Assembly (NCBI RefSeq): GCF_002295115.1
Contig: NZ_NSFV01000002.1
Span: forward strand, 186,001-250,000
Direction: 5' to 3'
From: Mesorhizobium sp. WSM4311
Lineage (GTDB): Bacteria; Pseudomonadota; Alphaproteobacteria; Rhizobiales; Rhizobiaceae
Length of the DNA: 64,000 bases
Position numbers and translations under genes: made by a program. The notes beneath the pieces were generated by a model. That model saw only the letters and a list, made by a program, of their open reading frames with translations. It was not told the origin of the DNA and made no database searches. Positions 1 through 7,189 of this stretch are shown one piece after another. Numbering within the stretch: position 1 is the stretch's first letter; every line of letters begins with the position of its first letter.

Positions 1-41
1 GTGGTCAGGAAGAAGGCGCCGTAACCGATGATATCGATCAT
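1..41 (-). CDS. LivM-like ABC permease, N-terminal fragment cut by the window edge
   Basis: Only the first 13 codons are present, reading M-I-D-I-I-G-Y-G-A-F-F-L-T from an ATG at 41-39. The hydrophobic beginning and the position directly after a LivH-type permease, with a 4-bp ATGA overlap, point to the second permease of a branched-chain-amino-acid-type (HAAT) ABC transporter. The identity rests mainly on gene order, which is G-F-H-M on this strand. Confidence 0.7.
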   Translation of the reverse strand, partial: MIDIIGYGAFFLT

Positions 42-946
42 CTTTCCCGAACTCCGAAAAGGCCGATCGGCCGCACGAACAAGACAGCCATCAGGATGAT
101 GAAGGACACGGCGGCGCGCCATTCGGCACCGATCAGCTGCACTGCGGCGGCCTCGGCGAGCCCGATGATCAGCCCGCCGAGCACCGCGCCCGGAATGCTG
201 CCGATGCCGCCGAGGATTGCGGCGGCGAACATCGGCAGCAGCATGTCGAAGCCCATGAACGGACGGATCTGCACCAGAATGCCGATCGTCACGCCGGCGA
301 CGCAGGCAAGCGCTCCGCCGATGACCCAGGTGACGCGCACGACGCTGGCGACGTCGATGCCGACGATGCGGGCCAGCGCCGCGTTCTGGCTCAGTGCCTG
401 CATGGCGCGGCCGGTCTGCGTGCGCGTCATCAAAAGATGCACACCGAGCACCAGCACGGCGGTCAGCAGCAGAAGCGCGATCTGGTCGGGGGTTATGCGT
501 ATGCCGAAGCCAACCGGCATGGCGATCTGGATCGCCCGGCTGAAATAGGTCGGCCGCGAGGTGAAGGTGAATTCGAGCAGGCTCCTCAGCGCCATCGAGG
601 CGCCGAAGCTCGCCATCACCACGATGATTGCCTGGCCCTGCGAGCGCAGCCGCGAAAACAGCACCTTGTCGAGCAGCAGCGCCAGCAAGGCGGTAAAGGC
701 CATGCCGACGACCAGGGCAACCAGGAGCGGCCAGCCGAAGGACAGCGGCGCGATGGGTGCCATCCTGCCAAAGGTGGCGCCAATGGCGCTGACGACGGCG
801 AGCGTCGCATAGGTGCCCCAGGCCATGAAGTCGCCATGGGCAAAATTGGAGAAGCGCAGGATCGAATAGGTCAGCGTCACGCCGATGGCGCCGAGCCCGA
901 TCATCGAGCCGGTCAGCAATCCGTCGACGACAAATTGCAGGCTCAT
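38..946 (-). CDS. HAAT-family ABC transporter permease, LivH-like
   Basis: 302-residue integral membrane protein with about eight hydrophobic segments. It begins MSLQFVVDGLLTGSMIGLGA and has the typical LivH stretch SNFAHGDFMAWG near residues 33-44 and an ILGGIGSIPGA motif near the C-terminus. The ATG at 946 is preceded by AAGGGAGG. A longer reading upstream adds a basic, unconserved N-terminus and is not preferred. It overlaps the LivF-like gene by 4 bp and the LivM fragment by 4 bp, so the set is one operon. Substrate is not visible. Family members carry branched-chain amino acids, amides, urea or aromatic acids. The likely binding protein is encoded at 5717-6976 on the other strand. Confidence 0.88.
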   Translation of the reverse strand: MSLQFVVDGLLTGSMIGLGAIGVTLTYSILRFSNFAHGDFMAWGTYATLAVVSAIGATFGRMAPIAPLSFGWPLLVALVVGMAFTALLALLLDKVLFSRLRSQGQAIIVVMASFGASMALRSLLEFTFTSRPTYFSRAIQIAMPVGFGIRITPDQIALLLLTAVLVLGVHLLMTRTQTGRAMQALSQNAALARIVGIDVASVVRVTWVIGGALACVAGVTIGILVQIRPFMGFDMLLPMFAAAILGGIGSIPGAVLGGLIIGLAEAAAVQLIGAEWRAAVSFIILMAVLFVRPIGLFGVRER

Positions 947-1692
947 GCCGCGCCTCCCTTGCCGGCACGAGCAGGGCGCTGGCCGAGATAGAGTTCGGCG
1001 ACGACCGGGTCGTTCCACAGCTCGGAAGCGACGCCCTCGTGCCGGTCCTTGCCCTCGACCAGTACATAGGCGCGGTCGCCGATGGCCAGTGCTGCCTTGG
1101 CATTTTGTTCGACCAGCAGGATGGTGACGCCGGATTTGCGGATGCCGGCCAGCATCTCGAACACCATCGACACGAATTTCGGCGACAGGCCGGCCGACGG
1201 CTCGTCGAGAACCAGCACCTTGGGATGCACGATCAGGGCGCGGGCGACCGCAAGCATTTGACGCTGTCCGCCCGACAGATTGCCCGCGGCGGTGCGGCGC
1301 TGGCGCACGAGATCCGGGAAGGCCGCATACATCTCGTCGATACGCGCAGGGATTTCACGTCGCTCGAGGATGCCGCAGGCGACTTTCAGATTGTCCTCGA
1401 CCGACATCAGCGGAAAGATATTCTCGGTCTGCGGCACGAAGGCCAGGCCAAGCCGCACCATGGTATGGGCGGGCGCGGCCGTGATGTCCTTGCCGTCCAA
1501 AAACACCGTGCCGGCGGTGATCGGGACGAGGCCGGCGATCGCCTTGATGAAGCTGGATTTGCCGGCGCCGTTGGGGCCGAGGACGACGACGATCTCGCCC
1601 TTTCCGACAGTGATCGAGGCGCCGCGCACGATCGGCACGCCAGGCTCATAGCCGGCTTCGAGATCGTGGACATCGAGGACGGTCTCGCTCAT
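943..1692 (-). CDS. HAAT-family ABC transporter ATP-binding protein, LivF-like
   Basis: 249 residues. Walker A GPNGAGKS lies near residues 38-45, the ABC signature LSGGQRQ near 138, and Walker B KVLVLDEPSAGLSP near 158. The segment AFVPQTENIFPLMSVEDNL is characteristic of LivF rather than LivG ATPases. It is a cytoplasmic subunit that would pair with the LivG-like protein to power the permeases at 38-946 and 1-41. The start at 1692 overlaps the upstream gene by 4 bp (ATGA), indicating translational coupling. Subfamily is well supported; substrate is unknown. Confidence 0.9.
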   Translation of the reverse strand: MSETVLDVHDLEAGYEPGVPIVRGASITVGKGEIVVVLGPNGAGKSSFIKAIAGLVPITAGTVFLDGKDITAAPAHTMVRLGLAFVPQTENIFPLMSVEDNLKVACGILERREIPARIDEMYAAFPDLVRQRRTAAGNLSGGQRQMLAVARALIVHPKVLVLDEPSAGLSPKFVSMVFEMLAGIRKSGVTILLVEQNAKAALAIGDRAYVLVEGKDRHEGVASELWNDPVVAELYLGQRPARAGKGGAA

Positions 1693-2489
1693 GCCGTGCC
1701 TCCGAGATAGGCTTCGATGACACGCGGGTCGCGGGCGACCTGTTCCGCGGTGCCTTCGCTCAGCAACTGGCCGCTCGCCATGACCAGCACGCGGTGGCAG
1801 AGCCGCGTCACCATGTCGATGTTGTGTTCGATCAAAAGGAAAGTGATGCCGCGCGCATTGATGTCGCGGATGCGGTCGATGATGACTTCCAGCAGCGTCG
1901 CGTTGACGCCGGCTGCCGGCTCGTCGAGCAGGATGATCGCCGGGTCGGCCATCATGACACGGGCAAGTTCGAGCAGCTTGCGCTGGCCGCCGGACAGCAC
2001 GCGCGCCGGCTCATGCGCCAGATGGGTGAGGGTCACCAGTTCCAACAGGTCGAGCGCCTTTGCCCTGGCCACCTTTTCCTGTGCCGCCACCCGCCATGGC
2101 GTGACGAAGTTTGCGAGTAATTTCTCGCCGGCCTGACCTTGTGCCGCCAGCACGATGTTTTCGATCAGCGTCAGATTGGGCAGCGGGCGCGGGATCTGGA
2201 AGGTGCGGCCAAGGCCACGGCCGATGCGCAGATGCGCGGCTTCGCCCGAGACGCTCGCGCCGTTGATAAGGATGTCGCCGCTGGAAGGCAGGATACTGCC
2301 GGCCAGCAGGTCGAACATGGTCGTCTTGCCGGCGCCGTTCGGCCCGATGAGGCCAAGGATTTCGCCTGCTTTGACGTCAAACGAGACATCGTTGACGGCG
2401 ACGAGGCCGCCGAACCGCCTGACGACATGCCTTGCCGTCAGAACCGGCGCACGGGTGTCCTTCCCCTGCCGTTCGCTTGCCTCGCTCAT
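1689..2489 (-). CDS. HAAT-family ABC transporter ATP-binding protein, LivG-like
   Basis: 266 residues from an ATG at 2489 (MSEASERQGKDTR). Walker A GPNGAGKT, signature LSGGQRK and Walker B AIILLDEPAAGVN are present. The insert GRGLGRTFQIPRPLPNLT marks a LivG-type ATPase. The reading frame stays open to 2642, but that stretch lies in the divergent promoter region and resembles no LivG N-terminus, so the shorter form is chosen. First gene of the minus-strand transporter operon, probably controlled by the GntR regulator encoded divergently from 2614. Confidence 0.9.
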   Translation of the reverse strand: MSEASERQGKDTRAPVLTARHVVRRFGGLVAVNDVSFDVKAGEILGLIGPNGAGKTTMFDLLAGSILPSSGDILINGASVSGEAAHLRIGRGLGRTFQIPRPLPNLTLIENIVLAAQGQAGEKLLANFVTPWRVAAQEKVARAKALDLLELVTLTHLAHEPARVLSGGQRKLLELARVMMADPAIILLDEPAAGVNATLLEVIIDRIRDINARGITFLLIEHNIDMVTRLCHRVLVMASGQLLSEGTAEQVARDPRVIEAYLGGTA

Positions 2490-2537
2490 CAAACCCTCTG
2501 GCCGAAGACGATCATCGCCGTCTCCTGATTTTTGATT

Positions 2538-2561
2538 TGTGATCACACTTGCTTTGATCAC
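2538..2561. promoter_or_regulatory. Candidate operator in the GntR/livG divergent promoter region
   Basis: A perfect 10-bp palindrome TGTGATCACA (2538-2547) is followed by a second GATCAC half (2556-2561) 15 bp downstream, in the 124-bp gap between the livG-like start (2489) and the GntR start (2614). FCD-type GntR proteins usually bind short palindromes beside their own gene, so this is a plausible autoregulatory site that could also control the transporter. Assignment is inference. Confidence 0.4.
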
Positions 2562-2613
2562 GCTATTCAGCTTTAATTTCATCCGCAAGCCGAAAACGGG
2601 GCAAAAGCCGGGA

Positions 2614-3348
2614 ATGCAGAAGGCTGCCATCGAGCGAACCAACGAAACAATCGCAGCCCAGCTTACGCCGGTCGGCCGCGAGACCGTGCAGGATCGCGTC
2701 TATTCTGAATTGCGCCGCGCTTTGATCGGCGGCCTGTTCGAGCCGAACCAGGTACTGACCATCCGAGGCCTTGCCGATGCGCTGGTCACCTCGACCATGC
2801 CGGTGCGCGAAGCGCTCGGCCGGCTGATCACGGAAAAGGCGCTGGAGGCGCTGCCCAACCGCTCGGTGCGCGTGCCGCCGATCACGCTGGAGCGTATCGA
2901 CGACCTTTTGCGCGCCCGTTCACTCATCGAAGGCGAGGCGATCGCGCTTGCCGCCACGCGCATGAACCCGCGCCAGATCGCTTCGATTGAAGCCATGCTC
3001 GGCGAGTGGGACGAGATGCGGGCCCTGAAGCACAAGAAGGATATCGACCGCGAAGCGACGCTCAACCAGAGCTTCCATTTCGAGATCTACCGCTGCTGCG
3101 GCTCGGCCGTGCTGATCCCGATGATCGAAAGCCTGTGGCTGCAATCGGGCCCCTGCATCCGCGTCGCCATCTATGCCTTTTCCGACGCCGGTGAGGTCGA
3201 CACCGCGCACTATCACCGCCGCATCGTCGCGGCGCTCGCCAAGCAGGATGCGCAAGCGGCGCGCGAGGCGCTGGTGGCCGATATCAGCCGGCCCTTTGCC
3301 TTCCTGCGCGACAAGCTTCAATCCGCCGCCGCGAGAGGCCAGACATGA
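2614..3348 (+). CDS. GntR-family transcriptional regulator, FadR/FCD subfamily
   Basis: 244 residues from the ATG at 2614. An N-terminal winged helix-turn-helix (about residues 25-95, including LRRALIGGLFEPNQVLTIRG and STMPVREALGRL) is followed by an all-helical FCD effector domain (about 105-235) with conserved histidines in QSFHFEIYR and TAHYHRRIV that usually bind a metal and a carboxylate ligand. A GTG at 2539 is in frame but lies inside the putative operator, so it is not used. The stop overlaps the next gene (ATGA, 3345-3348), so the regulator heads the catabolic operon to its right. Ligand unknown; FCD regulators commonly sense organic or sugar acids. Confidence 0.88.
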   Translation: MQKAAIERTNETIAAQLTPVGRETVQDRVYSELRRALIGGLFEPNQVLTIRGLADALVTSTMPVREALGRLITEKALEALPNRSVRVPPITLERIDDLLRARSLIEGEAIALAATRMNPRQIASIEAMLGEWDEMRALKHKKDIDREATLNQSFHFEIYRCCGSAVLIPMIESLWLQSGPCIRVAIYAFSDAGEVDTAHYHRRIVAALAKQDAQAAREALVADISRPFAFLRDKLQSAAARGQT

Positions 3349-3833
3349 ACAAGCCGGCCATCAGGATCACCGAACCGCGCTCGCAGCTTTCCGTGACGGC
3401 GCTGCTGCGGCCCGAAAAGGCGCCGGAAAACGCCGCCTTTCTCCAGGCGTACCTCGCCACGCCACGTGTCGTCCCCGGCATCCATGCGATGTGGACGGGA
3501 CCGGAAATCTCCTGCCCGATTCCATCAGATGATCTCGATGGCCAGCCCTATGCCAGGCCCTTGCCGGCGGAGAACGCGACGCTGACGCCGCAGCCCGGAG
3601 ACATCGTGCTGTCCTACGTGCCGCCGCGCATGTGGGGCGGCAACCCCGATGCCATTTTCGACATCGGCCTCTACTACGGACAGGGCGCGCGGCTTCTGTT
3701 CCCGATCGGCTGGCTGGCCGGCAGCGTGGTGGCGCAGCTACGCGCCGAAGAGCGCGACCAATTCGCCGCCTCATGTGGCGTCATCCGCCGCAACGGCGCC
3801 TGCGACGTCACCTTCAGCCTGGTGGAGGCCTGA
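3345..3833 (+). CDS. DUF3830-like (cyclophilin-like fold) protein of unknown function
   Basis: 162 residues, no signal peptide. The middle part resembles DUF3830: an ENATLTPQPGDIVL stretch (about residues 76-89), then a tyrosine/glycine-rich segment and GWLAGSVVAQL. That family is predicted to adopt a small beta-barrel cyclophilin-like fold, but its reaction is not known. The gene overlaps the GntR gene by 4 bp and is followed after one base by the TIGR04076-like gene, so the three are translated together. The family assignment comes from motif memory and should be treated as probable rather than firm. Confidence 0.6.
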   Translation: MNKPAIRITEPRSQLSVTALLRPEKAPENAAFLQAYLATPRVVPGIHAMWTGPEISCPIPSDDLDGQPYARPLPAENATLTPQPGDIVLSYVPPRMWGGNPDAIFDIGLYYGQGARLLFPIGWLAGSVVAQLRAEERDQFAASCGVIRRNGACDVTFSLVEA

Positions 3834-3834
3834 C

Positions 3835-4188
3835 ATGGCCGACGACAGTTTCGAGCTCTTCGACCTTCGCGTCGAGGCGGTCATCCCGCAGGGCAAGCCG
3901 ATCTATTGCGGCGCCAAGGCGGGTGATTATTTTGAACTCAAGGGCGAAATGCTGTCGATGCCGGCAGGGCAGGGCTTCTCGATCTATTCGCTCGCGGCCG
4001 TGCTGCCGCTGCTGGCGGCAAAGCAGCGCCCGACCGATGCCAATGACTGGATGACATCGGACGCCGAGATCGCCTGTCCCGATCCCAATTGCGCCAGCCG
4101 GCTACGAATCATCAGGACCGGCAAACGGCGGTTCAGCCATGCCGAGACGACGGCCGTGCCGCTGCCGAAGGAGAATGACAAGGGATGA
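3835..4188 (+). CDS. TIGR04076-family small protein
   Basis: 117 residues from the ATG at 3835. Recognisable family features are AGDYFELKGEMLSMPAGQGF (residues about 28-47), the helix AAVLPLLAAKQRPTDANDW, and a C-terminal cysteine pair in CPDPNC. The two cysteines could bind a metal. Function of the family is undetermined; members often sit beside aldo/keto reductases and radical or redox enzymes, as here. It starts one base after the preceding stop and overlaps the aldo/keto reductase gene by 4 bp. Confidence 0.75.
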   Translation: MADDSFELFDLRVEAVIPQGKPIYCGAKAGDYFELKGEMLSMPAGQGFSIYSLAAVLPLLAAKQRPTDANDWMTSDAEIACPDPNCASRLRIIRTGKRRFSHAETTAVPLPKENDKG

Positions 4189-5240
4189 CCGCCAAGACTT
4201 TCGAACTCGGCCCCGGCTACACCATCTCGCGTGTCATTCGCGGCGGCTGGCAGCTTGCCGGCGGCCATGGCGCCATCGACCGACAACAGGCGGTGACCGA
4301 CCTGATCGCCACCTTCGATGCTGGCATCTGGACCTATGATTGCGCCGATATCTACACCGGCGTCGAGGAACTGATCGGCGCCGCGCGCCTGCGGCTGGCC
4401 AGCGAGCGCGGCCTCGACGTTGCCGCAAGAATGAAGGTGCATACCAAGCTGGTGCCCGACCTGGAACGGCTGGCAACGATCAGCCGCGACTATATCAGGG
4501 GCATCGTCGAGCAGTCGCTGCGCAGGCTGAAGACCGAGCGGCTCGATCTCGTCCAGTTTCACTGGTGGGACTATGACCAGCCTCGCTATGTCGAGGCGAT
4601 GGGCTGGCTCGACGAGCTTCGGCGCGAGGGCAAGGTGCGCAATCTCGGCACCACCAATTTCGACACGCCTCGGCTGGCCGAAATCCTCGCCGCCGGCATT
4701 CCGCTGGTCAGCCAGCAACTGCAATATTCGGTACTCGATCAGCGGCCTGCGCACAATCTCGCAGCGCTTGCGAAGACAAACGGCGTCAGCTTCCTCTGCT
4801 ATGGTTCGGTAGCCGGCGGCTTCCTCAGCGACAAATGGCTTGGGGTCGCCGAACCCAGCACGCCGCTCGAAAACCGCTCGCTGGTCAAATACAAGCTGAT
4901 CATCGACGATTTCGGCGGCTGGGACCTGTTCCAGCAGCTGCTCCAGGCATTGAAGGCCGTCGGCGACCGCCACGGCGTCGACATCGCCACCATCGCCAGC
5001 GCCTGGGTGCTGGATCAGCCGCGAGTCGCCGCCGTCATCGTCGGCGCCCGCAACCAGGCGCATGCGCTCGCCAATGCTCGCATCATGGACGTCCCGCTCG
5101 ACGCCGATGACCGGGCGAAGATCGCGGCTGTGATCGCGCAGGGCCAAGGTCCCCTTGGCGATGTCTACGCGCTGGAGCGCGATCGTCACGGCCGCCACGG
5201 CTCGATCATGCACTACAATTTGAACGCAGGCCGCACATGA
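4185..5240 (+). CDS. Aldo/keto reductase
   Basis: 351-residue cytoplasmic (beta/alpha)8-barrel oxidoreductase of the AKR superfamily. The catalytic tetrad is visible: Asp and Tyr in YDCADIYTG (about residues 49-57), Lys in MKVHTKLVPD, and His in VQFHWWDYD. The C-terminal VAAVIVGARNQAHALANA is the usual NADP-binding end. Such enzymes reduce or oxidise aldehydes, ketones or sugars with NAD(P)H. It overlaps both neighbours by 4 bp, so it is co-translated with the TIGR04076-like and DUF4440-like genes. Substrate cannot be inferred from sequence. Confidence 0.9.
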   Translation: MTAKTFELGPGYTISRVIRGGWQLAGGHGAIDRQQAVTDLIATFDAGIWTYDCADIYTGVEELIGAARLRLASERGLDVAARMKVHTKLVPDLERLATISRDYIRGIVEQSLRRLKTERLDLVQFHWWDYDQPRYVEAMGWLDELRREGKVRNLGTTNFDTPRLAEILAAGIPLVSQQLQYSVLDQRPAHNLAALAKTNGVSFLCYGSVAGGFLSDKWLGVAEPSTPLENRSLVKYKLIIDDFGGWDLFQQLLQALKAVGDRHGVDIATIASAWVLDQPRVAAVIVGARNQAHALANARIMDVPLDADDRAKIAAVIAQGQGPLGDVYALERDRHGRHGSIMHYNLNAGRT

Positions 5241-5668
5241 GCGCCAGCAACTCGACGCTGTTTTCGCGGGCCAGCGCCGAGGTCGTCGGCCTGCATCGCT
5301 TCTTCGTTGAATGGTTCGTCGCCGCGCGTGCGAACACGGTGGATTTCTCGCGCTTCGAAGACGTCATGGGCGAAGGCCTGACCATGATCGCACCGAGCGG
5401 CGAGATCCTCGACCGTGACGCTGTGATTGATCATGTCCGCTCAAGCCGCGCCACGTGCGACGACGGGTTTGCCATTTCGATCGAGGATATCAGGCCCGGT
5501 TGGCAAACCGAGGACTCCATCGTCGTCCTTTACGTCGAGGCGCAGTTGCGCGGCGGCAAGCACAGCCGCCGTCAGTCGAGCGCTGTCTTCACCCCCAGTT
5601 CATCGGCGCCCAACGGCGTCGAATGGCGACACCTGCATGAAACCTGGCTGCGGGTGCCGGAACGCTGA
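5237..5668 (+). CDS. DUF4440/SnoaL-like hypothetical protein
   Basis: 143 residues. The layout (long first helix FSRASAEVVGLHRFFVEWF, then a MIAPSGEILDRDAVIDHV segment, then beta strands ending HLHETWLRV) matches NTF2-like DUF4440 proteins, which form cone-shaped alpha+beta barrels used as enzymes or ligand-binding accessories. No catalytic residue can be assigned. It overlaps the aldo/keto reductase stop by 4 bp and ends 48 bp before the solute-binding-protein gene, so it is probably the last tightly coupled gene of this run. Confidence 0.6.
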   Translation: MSASNSTLFSRASAEVVGLHRFFVEWFVAARANTVDFSRFEDVMGEGLTMIAPSGEILDRDAVIDHVRSSRATCDDGFAISIEDIRPGWQTEDSIVVLYVEAQLRGGKHSRRQSSAVFTPSSSAPNGVEWRHLHETWLRVPER

Positions 5669-5716
5669 ACAGGCTCCAGAGATCAATTAGTGTCGAGTAA
5701 CGAAAGGGGAACAATA

Positions 5717-6976
5717 ATGAGAAAGACGATACTCCAACTCACCACCGCGCTTGCTCTCGTCACGATGGCGGGCGCAGCGCAGGCCGCCGATTGCAAGATC
5801 ACCGTCGGCCTCGTCATGGAACTGACCGGTCCGGCCGGCGAATACGGCCAGGCCGGCGCCAAGTCGGTCGAAATGGCTTTTCGCGACATCAACGAAGCCG
5901 GCGGCGTGCGCGGCTGCGATCTGGTGACCGATACGCGCGACAGCCAGAGCCAGGGCAACATCGCCGTCGACGCCGCGACCCAGCTGGTCCAGGTCAAGAA
6001 GGTGCCGGTCATCATCGGCGGCATCATCTCGTCGGTGTCGATCCCGATCCTGACCTCTGTTACAGCACCTGCCAAGATCGTCCAGGTCTCGCCGGCGTCG
6101 TCCTCGCCGACGCTGACCGCGCTTGGCCGCGAAGGCAAGACCAACGGCATCTTCTTCCGCACCATCACGTCCGATGCGCTGCAAGGCGTGGCTGCCGCCA
6201 AATACGCCATCGACAAGGGCTTCAAGAAACTGTCGATCATCCACGTCAACAACGATTTCGGCGTCAACATGGTGGCCGAATTCGCGCGCGCCTACAAAGC
6301 GCTCGGCGGCACCATCGTCTCCGACACGCCCTACAACGAGAAGCAGTCGAGCTATGCCTCGGAGGTGACTGCGGCGATGGCGGGCGAGCCGGACGGCCTC
6401 TATCTGGTCAGCACGCCGGTCGACGGCGCGACTGTTGCCCGCACCTGGATTTCGCAAGGCGGCGTGCAGAAATTCCTGCTCAATGACGGCATGAACAGTC
6501 CTGACTTCATAGAGTCCGTCGGCGCCGATTATCTGAAGGACGCCTACGGCACGTCGTCGGGAACCAGCCCGACCGCATCGACCGAGTACTTCACCAAGAA
6601 TTACAAGGCATTCTCCGGCATCGAACCCTCCAACCCGGCGGCCGATCGTTCCTATGATGCCGGGGCCATTGTCGGGCTGGCTATCGCCATTGCCGGCTCG
6701 GAGGATCCGGCCAAGATCAAGGATGCCATGTACAAGGCGGTCGATCCGGCCGGCACGCCGATCTTCGCCGGCAAGGAGGAGTTCGCCAAGGCGCTCGGCC
6801 TGATCAAGGACGGCAAGCCGATCCGCTACGAAGGCGTCATCGGTCCGGTCGCCTTCGACAAATTCGGCGACATCACCGGCCCGTTCCGGCTGTGGAAGAT
6901 CATCGACGGCAAGGTGACTACCGACGGCGAAATGACCACCGACGACGTCAACACGCTGCAGGCCAAGCTTCAGTAG
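5717..6976 (+). CDS. ABC transporter substrate-binding protein, LivK-like (type I periplasmic fold)
   Basis: 419 residues with a clear signal peptide (MRKTILQLTTALALVTMAG, cleavage probably after AAQA, residue about 23). The mature protein begins like LivK proteins (CKITVGLVMELTGPAGEYG). GAIVGLAIAI and a C-terminal WKIIDGKVTT stretch are typical. The ATG at 5717 is preceded by AAAGGGGAACAATA. A GTG 27 bp upstream is in frame but less likely. It presumably feeds the LivGFHM-type machinery encoded at 1-2489, whose operon lacks a binding protein within the window. Ligand unknown. Confidence 0.88.
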   Translation: MRKTILQLTTALALVTMAGAAQAADCKITVGLVMELTGPAGEYGQAGAKSVEMAFRDINEAGGVRGCDLVTDTRDSQSQGNIAVDAATQLVQVKKVPVIIGGIISSVSIPILTSVTAPAKIVQVSPASSSPTLTALGREGKTNGIFFRTITSDALQGVAAAKYAIDKGFKKLSIIHVNNDFGVNMVAEFARAYKALGGTIVSDTPYNEKQSSYASEVTAAMAGEPDGLYLVSTPVDGATVARTWISQGGVQKFLLNDGMNSPDFIESVGADYLKDAYGTSSGTSPTASTEYFTKNYKAFSGIEPSNPAADRSYDAGAIVGLAIAIAGSEDPAKIKDAMYKAVDPAGTPIFAGKEEFAKALGLIKDGKPIRYEGVIGPVAFDKFGDITGPFRLWKIIDGKVTTDGEMTTDDVNTLQAKLQ

Positions 6977-6989
6977 GCAGACACAGTGG

Positions 6990-7029
6990 CGTCGGCATCA
7001 ATCGCGTCTTACCGTGATTGATGCCGGTG
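6990..7029 (+). terminator. Stem-loop after the LivK-like gene
   Basis: A 10-bp perfect inverted repeat (GGCATCAATC at 6994-7003, GATTGATGCC at 7016-7025) with a 12-nt loop extends outward by further G-C and wobble pairs. It starts 14 bp after the binding-protein stop. There is no following T-run, so it may act as an mRNA-stabilising or attenuating hairpin rather than a strong intrinsic terminator. Confidence 0.5.
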
Positions 7030-7189
7030 TCGCTCAGGGCAGGCGATATCGCTTGCACGGCAGGCGATCCCGAATAGGATCGGCCGGCTGCAGTTGAAGG
7101 ATGGCAAGCGTGTCGGACGGAAATACTCATCGGCCCATCCGGTCGCGGGACGCAGACGACGCGCTTCGCCACGCCGGCGCCTGAGTCCG

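Noticed and set aside
5690..5716. GTG start 27 bp upstream for the LivK-like protein
   Set aside because: It would put nine polar residues before the signal peptide; the ATG at 5717 has a better ribosome-binding site.
7101..7184. 27-codon ORF before the FAD oxidase gene
   Set aside because: It has an ATG with a weak AAGG and ends 5 bp before the oxidase start, so it could be a coupling leader, but nothing else supports it as a gene.
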